From positions 13,632,022-13,696,021 of the forward strand of contig JASSKH010000014.1 in NCBI GenBank assembly GCA_031763025.1: 64,000 nt of DNA, given 5' to 3'. Numbering within the stretch: position 1 is the first letter of the stretch; every line of letters starts with the position of its first letter. The stretch comes from Macrocystis pyrifera. Taxonomy: Eukaryota; Sar; Phaeophyceae; Laminariales; Laminariaceae. The translations under genes were made by a program, and so were the position numbers. The notes under the pieces are model-generated. The model was not told the origin of the DNA and searched no databases. It saw nothing but the letters and a program-made list of their open reading frames with translations. Below, piece after piece: positions 9,353 to 20,587 of the stretch.

Positions 9353-10437
9353 AACCGATCTAGGAGAGAGAAAGGAGTGACGGTAAGGACGTACGATAGG
9401 GGGTGTTGAGGTTGTGCGTGCCACGATTTTAGTGCCCGTCGAAGGATATTTTTATAGTTGAGGGCATCTAACTAGCGCCAGGCGCCTCGCGTTTGATTGA
9501 CGGTAGTCGCGCCGGGGTCACTCAAGTGATATCAGTTGAACAGAATTGAACATAACTCCGTCTGAAATGCCCAAAGTTCGTAATGATAACAGGGCGTGAC
9601 GCTTACTGAGCGTGGGCAGTGCAAGACCTTTCGTTGGGATACAAATAAGAGTACCCGTAAAGAAAATGTGAAGGTCGAGTCGGGGAAAAAAAAATGCAGC
9701 ATGCCGGCACTATTTAGTAGCTGCACAGAATATCGGGCGATTCCCTAAACGGTGGGCAGCTTGTCGTTCCGTGGCAAAACAGACAGCAACCGGTGCATTT
9801 TCGGGGCGTCGCGAGGTCCGATACGATGTGAGATACGTAGGGCATCGTAGAAGTAGCACTAGTGGGAAACAAAAATAAATAACTAGACCCCGGTACGTAA
9901 AAATGTGGAAAAGGGTATCATTCGGCTCCTGCGGGGAGGTCCAATACTCTAATCCGCCGCGAAAAATTGTATATTATTTTGATTAATTTGGCCAGCATTT
10001 AGTTAATCTCTTTGGAACTGGTCACTGCCCGGGCCACAGTTATTATGTTCCATATATGAGCAGCAGGCAGCTGCTGTTTTTGTGAGAAGCTGGACAAACA
10101 AGGGATAGACATATGATATGTTACTCGTTGGTGTAGCCTTTGTACTGTTACAGTTCTAGGCAGCCTGTACCCTGCATATTTGTAAGAGCGGGTGGGGATG
10201 GGATACGCTGGAAAATAACACTTGTTACAAACTCGAACAGTGTCTACCCTGCTTTGGCTTAAAAGTCGGGAAAAAAAAGAAAAAAAGGAAAAAACAAAAG
10301 ACGAAAGCGAAACGGGAAAGGGAGAGAAAACAAACACGCTCTACTCATATCACATTCAGCACAAATGTTGTGCATGATGCATCGCAGATATGACTACTGC
10401 AGGTATTGCTGAGGTCGCGCCTCATTACCACCAACTA
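9353..10437. other. Non-coding stretch; possible site of the gypsy 5' LTR
   Basis: I see no protein-coding signal. A 5' LTR of the minus-strand gypsy element would be expected here, but no direct repeat with the 1-1.7 kb region was recognised. The exception is an exact 18-base match, CTCTACTCATATCACATT, at 139-156 and about 10338-10355. An A/G-rich run lies at 10270-10330. Confidence 0.4.
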
Positions 10438-11285
10438 CTAGTAGTTGTAGTCGTAGTATTAATATTAATAGTAGCCCATGTGTACCGAGTGCATGCCGCC
10501 TCTACAAATGCCCATCCAACAGCAGTAGTGGTACCTGTACTATAAGTAGTAGCAATAGTCGTAGTCGTTGTGGTGTCCGCTATTGTGTATGCTGCTTCTA
10601 CCTGGCCAATACGTAGCAGTAGTAGAGACCCTCAAGCGGATTCGTAGGCGGCACATTTACAAAATCTGAATAGTAATAGTAGTAGTCGTAGCAGTATAGT
10701 ATTTTGTAACGTGCATGCTGCTTCTACCTCTAATACAGTGCATCTATCTGCGTAGTAGTGGTAGTGGTGTATGTTAAGAGTAACATCAGTATATATAATA
10801 GTCATGCTTCCAACCCATGGTACCGCTTGCATTCTACGTTGCCGTTGTATGAAAGTTATTACTATAGTAGCAGTAGTAGTACTCGTAGTAGGTAGTAGTG
10901 TAGTATTTATTCATGCTGCTTCTACCTGTACTGCATCTACGTATTACTGGCAGCGGTGTAAAGCGTAACAGTATAGTAGTCACGCCCCAACCCTTGGTGC
11001 CACGTGGTTATTTGACCGCTCTATTTACCACGAGGTTGTCTGTAGTGTATGAGGGATTGGTCATGCTCTAGCAGTAGTACTTAGTAGTAGTATAGTTGGT
11101 AGTCGTAGTAGTATAGTGTACCGGGTAGTATTTCGTAGAGAACATGCTCCTTCTACCTGTACTGCATCTGCGTAGTAGTGGTAGTGGTGTATTGTAACGG
11201 TAAGGTAGTCAGCCATGGTACCGCGTGCATGTAGTAGTGTGGTATCCACCACAGAAAGAGTAGTACTCAGGTCCTGCTGACTACC
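10438..11285. repeat. Degenerate TAG-rich long tandem repeat
   Basis: A motif close to CATGCTGCTTCTACCT recurs near 10492, 10591, 10714, 10913 and 11138. It is followed in the better copies by a GTAGTAGTGGTAGTGGTGTA-like stretch, a conserved CCATGGTACCG or similar, and then TAGTAG microsatellite filler. The last units are about 200-225 bases apart. The frames across it are short and no gene is evident. Confidence 0.65.
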
Positions 11286-12640
11286 ATAATTATTTTTTTC
11301 TTCGAGCAATACGCTAACCCGTGGCTCACGTTTCTGCCATGAACAGTTATACGCGTGTTAACTGTGAATCCTTTGCGCCTTGCGACGCCCCCGGGATTTC
11401 ACGTTACCTACATTCCGAACGAGAGCCTTGTATTTATGTAGAATATGAAGATTTGATTTTGCACGTCATTTGTTGCCCCGTATGTGTTTCCCTCAAGTTT
11501 TGATGGAAACTACTCGCAACTGCTGGATGTTCCGCCCTTGGGTTGTTCGGGCTGCTGACTTGGGAGACTTGTACAAGTGTTCATACCTGTTTCTGGGGCT
11601 GTGACAAGTGGTCATCGCGGGGTAGTAGACTCGGTCAAAGGGGGTTAAGATGATGGTCACGCGGGGGGGGTACTACATAGATTAGTAGAGTTGCAGGGGA
11701 ACACCCCCACAATATGTGGTCAAAAGGGCGATTTCGTTAGACCCCTCCTGCGCGGCGGTGCCGTCAGCCCCAACAACGTGCCAACCCCCCCCCCCCAAAA
11801 GGCGGGCGTGCTCAGCATGGGCAGCGGGCACCTTGCCAGCGCGGCAGAACTGACTTCGGAGCCGGTTGGGGCACGTGGGAACGCCTCCCATGGGCGCGGT
11901 TTACTTATGCCCCCATATGGCTAAAAGGACGAGGGGTATACCCCCTTATGACCATTTCCCCTTAAGTAATCAAAAGCGAACTACACTCCAGTCTGTTGAA
12001 CGACAAAGGAATATCAGACGTGTGCCGCAGTCTAAAACGGCGAATTTGTTCATTCCGCAACAAGAATGGGAGTGAACAAAGAAACATAGTTTCGATACTG
12101 CCAGCGTAAAGCTGTAACAAGACATACTGTTATCAGAGAGACACCCCCTTCGTGTATGCTATTCTCTCGTTTAGGCTCATCCAGGTGGCGGGCTCTTCTG
12201 CCATATATCCTGAAGTTCTGGTGATGACGAAGCCGAATTTGCTCTTCAACTACCTAATCGAAACTACTAATTCGACTTGGTTACAGTGCACCCTTACTTC
12301 GTACTGACTGCGATATATCGCAATCTTGCACAACACCGCCCATTACTGCACTGCTGTAGGGGAGGTAGAGGGGATACGCTACCGATGAACGCAAGAACAA
12401 AACTCCAGTGATCAGTTCGTTGACCAAGGAATTGCATTTCTATCCGCCCCGTACAAATAGAACATGCGACATCTTACAGCTTCGGCAAGGGAGATAATGC
12501 AGTTCACGCTTCCAGTGGCTTGACCTTGTTAGTTTAGACGCCCGTGATCGTCCGATTCGTTTAGTCCGCCATCCTTCGCTTAGGATATGAGGTTCAACTT
12601 ATGTTAAAGTTGGAGAGGTAGGTATTTTCCTTTCCCTCAA
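11286..12640. other. Stretch without recognised features
   Basis: Only short frames without family resemblance are present. A C run at about 11785-11797 and two unrelated stretches of mixed composition are the only notable points. I cannot assign any gene or element here. Confidence 0.45.
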
Positions 12641-12878
12641 ACTGATGGTCTCAGCTCCGCCTCCACTGCCAATTAAGCAGTCAGTGTCTGCTTCTTGGTG
12701 TCGATTTCAATGGACTCTTCGTCCAGTAAAAAGAGAAAGTCTGAAGTTGGCTTGCTGGTTTACACGAAGGCCGAAGTCGCCAGGGGCTCTTGGTCGTCCT
12801 GTGTCGATGCCGCAGATCTTGGTTTGCCCTGGTTGTCCTTCCGCTATCGTGAGCGTGTGGACCTCCTTCAGCTGACGG

Positions 12879-13313
12879 TTGGTCTCTGTGTTCTGTGTCT
12901 TGGGTTTGGCTCGTGTGGAGGCGCGAATCAGACACAGCTCCCGAGCAGCTGACACGACCCCTGGTGAAGCAGGTGGTGATGTCTCAGCTGATGCTCCGAT
13001 GAGGCCAGATGATGATCCAGCAGTTGATCTGGTGATCCCAGATGATGTTGATCCAGTGATCCCACACGTTGATGCTTCAATGATCCCAGACGCTGATGCT
13101 CCGATGATCCCAGATGCTGATGCTCCGATGATCCCAGATGCTGATGCTCTGATTTTCCCAGATGCTGATGCTCCGAGGATGCCAGATGTTGATGGCCCGA
13201 TGGTCGCGGGTGATGCTGCTCCGGAGAATGAATGGCATCGTAGTGTTTTGTTGGGGATTTGGATCACCCAGTTTTCCTCCTCCGAGATCAGAAATGGGTC
13301 TCCATTGATGTAG
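12879..13313 (+). CDS. Hypothetical Asp/Pro-rich repeat frame, 144 aa, doubtful
   Basis: The frame runs 144 codons from ATG at 12879. Residues about 35-110 consist of an imperfect eight-residue repeat of the type IPDADAPM, encoded by a 24-bp minisatellite. The opposite strand is also open through the repeat (SGIIGASA units), as expected when a repeat length is a multiple of three, so openness is not evidence of coding. No family is recognised. A similar acidic, Ser/Pro-rich frame follows at 13398-13658. It could be a spacer relic from a retrotransposon polyprotein or simply a minisatellite. Confidence 0.25.
   Translation: MVSVFCVLGLARVEARIRHSSRAADTTPGEAGGDVSADAPMRPDDDPAVDLVIPDDVDPVIPHVDASMIPDADAPMIPDADAPMIPDADALIFPDADAPRMPDVDGPMVAGDAAPENEWHRSVLLGIWITQFSSSEIRNGSPLM
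13011..13205. repeat. 24-bp minisatellite
   Basis: About eight imperfect units related to ATGATCCCAGATGCTGATGC occur in tandem. The central units, 13078-13160, are nearly identical and the outer ones have diverged. The unit length keeps one frame open on each strand. Confidence 0.75.
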
Positions 13314-13734
13314 GCGTAATCAACACGTGGCCGGGGGGTTTACCTCCAATGTCCTCTTGGCGTGCGTGCTGTCCAAAGTCTCCTCGATGATTAGATTGTG
13401 TGCCGTACTGGAGGTCTCGTGATACGGTGCATCCAGTGTGACTCCAGCCCAAGTGGAAGATTCGACCCCCCGGGTGAAGCAGCAGATGCGTCCCCGGATG
13501 AAATAGAAGATGTAGCTCCTGATAACGATGACGACACTCCAGCTTGGTGCGGTAGTGCTCCAGTCTCAATGGAGGACGTTCCGGTTCCTAATCGCGATAG
13601 CCCCACCACCCGCGCCCCCTGTCCCTTCTCTCGGGAAACGGAAGCGTCAAGTAGGTGAGAGCTGAGCACAAAATTGATTCAGCGCAAAATAAGTTCTCAG
13701 ATGCTTCGCGGCATGTGATAACTAGGGAATTAGC

Positions 13735-13763
13735 GGCCCTCCCGCCCTCACGGCGGGAGGGCC
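13735..13763. repeat. Perfect 12-bp inverted repeat (hairpin)
   Basis: GGCCCTCCCGCC and its exact reverse complement are separated by CTCAC. This very GC-rich stem sits between AT-rich sequences. It lacks a following T run, so I do not call it a terminator. Confidence 0.7.
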
Positions 13764-14239
13764 ACACGAGGCAAGTTGAGGCATTGCATATAACCGTATA
13801 TCATGGTATGTGGAGGACAGGGTACGTATATACCGTCAATCTCCGATCACAAATGCCAACCATGAACATGCGTTAACCAACGTCCGGTCTATGAGATCCG
13901 CCATCACTGAAGGACCTTCACAATGGTTGACGTTCGGGCCATAAAGTCTGAACGCGCCAGGGAGAAAAGGGTTCTTCGGAGAAGGACCCGTACTCTCACA
14001 CTTTCTATAAGTTCTCTCCTTGCGAGACGCGAGGGAGACTTGTGGAGGCACCTCCTTGCCACATATCAGGAAAGAAAAGTGCACGTCAAGGCATCGGCTA
14101 AGGCCGTCCAAGACGAAGACAAGGCTGACACCACCAACGGAGGCACCCTCCATAGGCATGCCTTATGGTATTTATTCAGGAAATGGGGCGTTTGATTTCG
14201 TGTAGTGAAATATATTCTTAGAAAATACCCGGTAGAGTC

Positions 14240-14740
14240 GTGAAGTTAATATGTTAACGTAGTTGTTTGTAGTAAATATAATATAGAGTAACACGTGTGC
14301 CCGAAGAACGAACATATCGACCAATTTTAAACCTCACACCAATTCTGCGAACAACAGATCATTGCACAATTTTTTTTGATTGCACTGATCAAATGAATAG
14401 GTACCTGGTGTCGATCAATACTTCTCTGAACATATTAGAAATCAGTCGGTATCGATAGACAATTCAACATACCTATCCTAAAAACAACAGCTTGTTGTAC
14501 CTATTGCTCTGGGCCTATTGGCCAAATGTTTAGGTATCTACAGACAAATCCATATACCTATCCTAAGAGAAACAGCCGTTTGTATACAATGCTCTGAACA
14601 GATTGATCAATAGGATAGCTATCGATAGACGCTTTCACCTCCCTATTACCGGGGACAATAGATATCGACATGCAACACCCCAACCTATTGACAGACCAAT
14701 AGGCATATTAAATAGGCTCTTATCCAATGTGTGTTTGCCA
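14240..14740. repeat. Degenerate CAATAGG/ATCGATAG-type repeats
   Basis: Motifs such as CTATCGATAG, ACCTATCCTA and CAATAGG recur every 60-70 bases in this AT-rich stretch. They resemble, more weakly, the 43-bp satellite at 28-31 kb, so this may be an old outlier of that family. Confidence 0.4.
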
Positions 14741-15104
14741 TTACAGCAGCGGTCCTTGTACCCGTGGTACCACCGATGGTGAATGTCGGCCGGTGAGAGT
14801 ACATCACACCTGGCATGTCATCATGGTACAGCTACGGGGTGTATTATAGTGAATGTTCGGACACAGACGACTGACTGTATCTTGGCGAGAGAATTGACAC
14901 TTAGTTTGTCTGCGATGAGGTGGTGGTCCAGAGCAGCAACGCATCAAACTATAAACGGCACAGAAACAGCCTTTACTGCAAGAGCTCGCTAAGGAAGGGA
15001 ACCTCGAACAAGCCACAAGATGAATCTATGTGGGAAACCGTTCGAGCCAGAGGCAAGCCCATCTCTGCGACGCGTGCTACCGGTCCTACGAGAACATCCT
15101 TTCG

Positions 15105-15541
15105 TCAATTACAGAGCAGTATACGACCAATGAGCGGCTGACCCGCCGGGTGATGTTTGGGACGATGGCTGGTGGGGAGAATCCAGGACCAGGCCGACCG
15201 GAAAGACCTGGGCCCAATGTCTAGCAGACGACCTCAGGGTTTTCCAAGCCACCGAGGGGTCCACGGAAAGCTCCCCTCTGCTGTTTGGAGTAGAAACGGT
15301 GTTATGGCCGAGGGCGGCTAAGAAGAGCGGGAAGTGGTACCGGGGGGTCGTCGACGCGGCGGACTGTTTCATGGCGAGGTGGCACAGGGACGAGGCACAG
15401 AGGAGCCGGCTACGCCACGCAGCTGAGGACGCCAAGAACGGCGACAACGAGAGGGGGGGAGGGGGGAAGGGCAACCGTACTGATACAGCTGTCGACGAAA
15501 ACGAAATGATAGGTCGGGTGGCTAGGTATCGGTGCGACTAG
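15105..15541 (+). pseudogene. LINE ORF2 C-terminal fragment, 5' truncated
   Basis: Starting abruptly near 15105, the frames give ERLTRRVMFGTMAGGENPG and then, after a frameshift near 15205, a run ending GKWYRGVVDAADCFMARWH and ARYRCD with a stop at 15539-15541. The LTRRVM...G...PG pattern is the C-terminal domain downstream of RT in jockey-type LINEs. The same domain occurs on the minus strand at 49248-49955. The abrupt 5' end is typical of target-primed retrotransposition. The following 300 bases are T-rich and may be the LINE 3' UTR. Confidence 0.65.
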
Positions 15542-16191
15542 CTCTTATAGACTGTTGCCTGTAGCTCCCTCTCTTTCGTGTCGCTTCATCCGCGCAGCAG
15601 ATGTCTGTCCTTCCTGAGTACGTATGTTGTCCGTCTGGCAGCCTTTTCTGAAGTCCTTTGTCATTTGTATTCTGTTCTTGATTTCAATATATTTCGTTTT
15701 GTTTTTGTTTCATTGTCTTTTTACTCTTATTTTTTGGTCCTGCTTGTGTTGTTGTTTCTCGTACCAGGTACGCTGACATTTTCACTTGCTTGACAGTTGA
15801 ATTTGCGATTATTTTTTATTTTTGGTCTTCCTCTGTCTCACAGTCTGCGACCACGGAATCAGTATCTCTCTAGGATAAGGAATCAGGACGGATACAGGGT
15901 GTATTGATGAAGTTGGGTACAAAGGACGATTTAATGTGAAGACAACAACAACAACATACGTACATCTGCACTCCCAATACCACACCCAGGGTACCGGACC
16001 GGAATGTGTTATTGGGAGTTGCTTTAAGTGCTGTGATTGGTGACTGATAGAGCAGAAACATGGATTCCCTCTGCGAAACGATAGTTGCGAGTTTATGATG
16101 GTCGCGACGGGAAGGTATCATCCATGTATTTCATGTGTCAACAAAATCTTACTCCCCATATTGCCAATACCACATGAATAATATAGAGGTC

Positions 16192-16447
16192 TGTTCGTTT
16201 GGATCGTTCCAGCAGCGACGGTTACAAGTTGTAGAGGGTTGCGTATATCTTCGCAGGCGTTATTATGAATTTTGCCGATTGTTCACGAGGAGAGATTGTT
16301 CACTCCGTTCTCTGCTCCGTTCTCTGCTCCGAGCTACGAGCTAGGCTCCGCTCTCTCTCCCCTCCTCTGTCCTCAAATACAACGACTATAAAGAAACTCC
16401 TCAGAGCACGTGGTGGTCAGGGCATCCCGGCTTGGACTCTACGAACA
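16192..16447 (+). repeat. 5' LTR of copia element A
   Basis: 256 bp, ends TGTTCG...CGAACA. It contains a tandem TTCTCTGCTCCG duplication, then a CTCC/TCTC-rich stretch, and a TATAAAG-like site near 16386. It differs from the 3' LTR at several scattered positions. Confidence 0.9.
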
Positions 16448-16465
16448 CACTAGCGTCTTGAACGT

Positions 16466-17803
16466 TTGAGGTCTGGTACAAAAAGCCCACGATGCCCTCG
16501 AAGGGATCGGCTCAAGAAGAGCACGATTCTCCGAGTGACGTTAAAAAACGCTGCGACGCGAGATCAAGCTGGCGTGGAGCAGAGGCAAGCATCGATGATG
16601 GATGCCGTGAGGAGCATGATGGCCGAGCTCATGAGGAACAACGGTCGAACGGAGCCAGGCAGCGCTGAAGGCAGCGTTGCTGTAGGAGAGAGTCCAGCAG
16701 AGGTAGGAACCACTGCTGTAGGGGAAAGCCCAAGAGGGGCAGTACCCACTGCTGAAGTACGAGAGACTACTGCTGCTGTTGAAGCAGGCATTGGTCGATC
16801 GGAGTCCGGCAGCGCTGAGGGTAGTGCTGCTGTAGGGGAGAGCCCACAAGGGGCAGTACCCAATGCTGTGAGAGAGATCCCTGCTGCTGTAGGCATGGCA
16901 AGGGATATTGCAGCAGAACAAGAGACAAATTTGAGTGAGGGCGCCTCGCCAGATTTGGGAACAACTGGACGCGGAAGAACTGTGTTGCCTGTCGAGGTTG
17001 GCACACCGAGGGGTCAGCCAGACCAGCATGGGACGACAGGAGGATGGGGTGCGGTGAGTTGGGTGGTGGATTTGATCTGCCTCTATCGCGCCATTTGGCC
17101 TTCAAACACACTCCTGTGCCATCGTGTAGTGAGCTAAAATCTGAGTTCAACCCCTGGACAAGAGACGCTCGGTATTACGCCAAAAGAGTTGGTTTCTTGT
17201 CTGCTTTCGTATCGGATCCACCGCAGTACATTCCCGTAGGGGAATTAGACACCGAAAACTCGATGCTTGTCGCAAGGGGGTTTAACCGCGAAAGTGTGCA
17301 CAGACATACACTGGGCGTGGAAGTTCCTGTCGACGGCCCTCAAGAGCAAGAGCGATAAAAGTATTTTACACCGGTGTACCTCGCCGAGGCAAGCGTGGGA
17401 CGCTCTCCTTGCGTAGTGCGGCCCTCAGACGACGGGGGCCAAATCAGACCTCTCCCGACGCCTTAACAGTTTTAAGATGGCGCCGGGGAGCAACCCGCTC
17501 GAGGAGATGGGCAGGATCGAGGATCTTGCCGCGGAAATTCGAACAGCAGGAATGTCAGTAGACGACCACATGCTGTACACCATCTTTATTGACGCTCTGC
17601 CTGCCGAATACGAAGTGGAGGCTCGGAACCTGGCATCACGTGACAGCATCGGCCGTGATGACATCATCAAGGCTGTTCGAGAACGGCATCAACGACTTTC
17701 TGGAAACAAGAAGAAGGGGTCCAACGCTGGCCACGCAGACCATGCTATGTACGCTGGCAGCGGCGGCGGGTGGCGGTGGTCGCGAGAAAGGTGGAGGAAG
17801 TAG
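16466..17803 (+). pseudogene. Copia A gag (capsid region), frameshifted
   Basis: The N-terminal portion (16466-17137) includes a Ser/Gly/Ala-rich repeat region with AVGESPQGAVPTA-like units. The capsid portion follows in other frames: FNPWTRDARYYAK...GFLSAFVSDPPQYIPVG near 17148-17250, and MGRIEDLAAEIRTAGMSVDDHMLYTIFIDALPAEYE from about 17507. This is the copia-type UBN2 gag fold (the 'lhdqlLyttfI..LP.eye' region). Element B shows the same protein read more continuously from an ATG at 50246, so the matching start here is probably the ATG near 16490. At least two frameshifts separate the pieces. Confidence 0.75.
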
Positions 17804-18338
17804 CAAAGAAAAAGGTGGACGACGGGGTCTCGGACGAGGCCGTAGAGGCACCAACGAGGACGGTGGTGGCTCGGCCGCGGCTGCTGGTGGCAATGGCAGC
17901 AACGTCAAAGCCGCCAGCGGAAGTACTCCAGTGGGCAAGTGTCATAGGTGTGGCAAGAAGGGCCATTGGAGGAGCGAGTGCACGGCGAAGCTATGCAGTC
18001 GATGCCAGGGACCCGGGCACTCTGCCGATGCCTGTCCCACGTCCACGGATCGATGCAGTCGATGCAACGGGCTGGGGCACGCTGCTGATGTCTGCCCCTC
18101 ATCGAAAGAAGAAGCTGTCATGGCGGTGACGAGCAAGGATGGGGCAAGGGACGACGACCAAGAAAAAGGTACGGTCCAGGCCTCAGCTTTCAAGGCCGAA
18201 GAGACAGGCAAGTGGAGCGATGGTTCGGGGGAAGGGGAGTCTGCTTGGCAGGTAGGAGACGAGGCTTGGACATGTGATAGTGGTGCGTCTACTCACATGA
18301 TGCCCTCCCCTGATTGCATCATCAACTATAGAGAATGA
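17589..18338 (+). pseudogene. Copia A nucleocapsid (three zinc knuckles) and start of protease
   Basis: After out-of-frame gag sequence, this frame gives a Gly-rich linker and three consecutive CCHC knuckles at about 17940-18105: CHRCGKKGHWRSEC, CSRCQGPGHSADAC and CSRCNGLGHAADVC. Three knuckles are more than the usual one or two in copia elements. The aspartic protease motif WTCDSGASTHMM lies near 18269-18304. The frame ends in TGA at 18336-18338 after NYRE and continues in frame with NLTLRIADGS, so the stop replaces a residue expected to be Trp. Confidence 0.8.
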
Positions 18339-18341
18339 AAC

Positions 18342-18890
18342 TTGACTCTCCGAATCGCTGACGGATCCACCCGAGCGATTGAAGGTTACGGTGACGTGAG
18401 CGTTGTCTTTCGGTCCGGAAACGGTCCCGTGCAAGTGCTGCTTACGAACGTTGCCCACGTGCCGGATCTCCGCTACCACTTATTTTCCCTGCCCACTCTC
18501 GTCAAAAACGGCCATACTTTCGAAGGGCACCCCACGGGGGTTGCAGTCAGGCTCAAGTCAGAGCGTTCGATCGTGTTTCCGTTGAGTGGGACCCTCTATA
18601 GCCTGTACGGCTACCAGGTCGACTGCAGTTGTGGGGGAAATGCCTGTGCTGTACTCGCCCCGGGGCAACTGCTCAACAAGTCTGCGATAAACATCAACGA
18701 TTTCCATTGCGCTGCTGGACACTCCCACAAGGTGCTACTTCGCAAGACCGCGGAGCAGCAAGGGATTGTCCTTGAGGGAGAGCTGCTGGAGTGCAAAGGG
18801 TGCTCCATGGCAAAGGGTCTCCGCAAAGGTATCAAGCAGTCCACACACACACGAGCAGATAGGAAGCTCGGGAGGGTTTTGTGGATTTGA
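18342..18890 (+). pseudogene. Copia A protease remainder and GAG_pre-integrase domain
   Basis: LTLRIADGSTRAIEGYGDV and VLLTNVAHVPDLRYHLFSLPTL are the standard second half of a copia protease domain. The pre-integrase zinc domain follows, with FHCAAGHSH and CKGCSMAKGLRK. The frame slips by one base near 18875, just before the integrase core (VDLSGP). Together with the preceding and following segments it would be a single Pol polyprotein. Confidence 0.8.
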
Positions 18891-19654
18891 GTGGACCAAA
18901 GGTGGTAGAGTCTCTCGGGCGGAAGCGGTATACTCTCATCGTGCGCGACGATTTTTCACGATATACGTGGGTGTACTTTATGCGCCACAGGTCGGACGCC
19001 GCGGAAATGTTCGAACAGTTCCTTGCGGATTCTCGTGCAGACGGTGTCCCTTCTACGGTGGTAATTGTCCGATCTGATGGGGGTGATGAATTCCGCGGGA
19101 GAAAGTTTGGCGACCTGTGTAGATCACGAGGGATCAAGCAGGAATTCACGACGGCCGACAGTCCCCAATTCAATGAAGTAGCAGAGCGCGCGCTAGGTTT
19201 GATAGAGACGGCCGCAATGGCGGGCCGAATCCAGGCTCAAGGACGTTTTCCTGGCGCGAAACTCCCGGCCACGACGTCGTTGTGGGCGGAAGCGTCCCAC
19301 TGGGCGTGTGACGCCTTGAACCGCACAGAAACAACAGCTAACCCGCAGAGCAAGTCGCCGCATGAGATGTGGCATGGTAGCCCCCCCCCGGTAGTACTAC
19401 TGCCCTTCCTCAAGCCTGGCTACTGCAAGGTGAAGAGGGAAAACAAGTCACAGGTCAAAGCGCAAGAGTGCTTTTACCTTGGCCCTGCAACAAACAACCC
19501 CCGAGACTCAGTACGAGTGCTGACAAAGAAACGCACTGTGCTAATAACGCGCAATGTCACCTGGCAACGCGTGTGTCGCCTACACCACCTGTACCTGCCG
19601 AGGCGAATCACTCCCTGTCTACGGAAAAGGGGGGGTCAGAGGCAGACGACGTGA
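18881..19654 (+). pseudogene. Copia A integrase core
   Basis: The three catalytic residues are visible: Asp in VDLSGP (18884), Asp in VRSDGGDEF (19076) and Glu in NEVAERA (19184). The last two are 36 residues apart, giving the DX35E signature. SPHEMWHG and CFYLGPA are typical copia integrase C-terminal motifs. The first codon of the frame is GTG and is not a translation start, since this is internal polyprotein. After about 19580 the coding frame shifts to that of the spacer. Confidence 0.85.
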
Positions 19655-20574
19655 GCACGTCGGATCGAGGTGGTGGGGGGGTAGTGGATGAGCTGGACGA
19701 CGGCCTGGCTCACTTGAACGACCTCGACGTGACGTGGGGTTTTGACCTGGACACGTTTATGCTGGAGCGCGCACAGCAGGCACCTGCCGCCGGCGAGGCC
19801 GGCGGCGAAACACCCGAGACGATGGGTTCATCTCAAGGGGGTGCCGTGGACGCCTCCTCGGTTCCGGCAGGGAGGGCCGAAACACCCGAGACGATGGGTT
19901 CGCCTCAAGGGGGTGGTGTGGACGCCTCCTCGGTCCCGGCAGGGAGGGACGAAACACCCGAGACGATGGGTTCGTCTCAAGGGGGCGCCGTGGACGCCTC
20001 CTCGGTCCCGGCAGGGAGGTCTGAAACACCCGAGACGATGGGTTCGTCTCAAGGGGGCGCCGTAGACGCCTCCTCCTCGGTCCCGGCAGGGAGGGCCGAA
20101 ACAGCCGCGACGATGGATTCGTCTCAAGGGGGCGCCGTGGACGCCTCCTCGGTCCCGGCAGGGAGGGCCGGAAGCCACCCGGACACAGCATCAGCCTCCG
20201 ACACCGTCCAAGGGAACGGTGAGGATCTCCCCGCGGTCCTGTCGGGAAGGACAGCACACGAGCTCAGCAGCTGGGGCTGGCTCCCCCCGATACTACGGGG
20301 CCGGACCCGGGGTCAGAGCCAACGCCTGGAGGGTGAACCTGCCGTGCACCAGGGAAGGATGGATGAAGGAGCCGCTGACGCGCTGCTTGCGGCAGCGTAC
20401 GAGTCGTGGACGAAGGCTGGGAGTATGCTGAATCGTACGTCCTGGACGATGAAGAACGCAGTGGCTTTGATGACCGGAGGACCTGCTGTGGAGAACAAAG
20501 GGAAGTTGAGCGTGTGCATGCCGAGTGGTTTCCCGGAAGACGTAGAACCGCCCCCACAGTCCGTAGCAGTGTAG
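19468..20574 (+). pseudogene. Copia A integrase-RT spacer with 24-residue repeats
   Basis: From about 19570 this frame carries the acidic spacer between integrase and RT. Residues about 113-235 are five tandem copies of a 24-residue unit containing ETPETMGSSQGGAVDASS followed by VPAGRA. Downstream, EAADALLAAAYESW and SVCMPSGFPEDVEPP look like the beginning of the segment before RT. The coding sequence then stops at 20572-20574, close to the RT deletion. The repeats are low-complexity linker without an assigned function. Confidence 0.65.
19803..20172 (+). repeat. 72-bp tandem repeat inside copia A pol
   Basis: Five units beginning near GAAACACCCGAGACGATGGG are arranged head to tail. Most differ by only a few bases, and one carries an extra TCC codon. 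The length divisible by three preserves the frame. Confidence 0.85.
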
Positions 20575-20587
20575 GTCTGACCCGTGT

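Noticed and set aside
12707..13267. 186-codon minus-strand frame with SGIIGASA repeats
   Set aside because: It is the antisense reading of the 24-bp minisatellite, which is open because the unit is a multiple of three.
13735..13763. Rho-independent terminator
   Set aside because: Strong hairpin but no T tract, in an evidently eukaryotic context.
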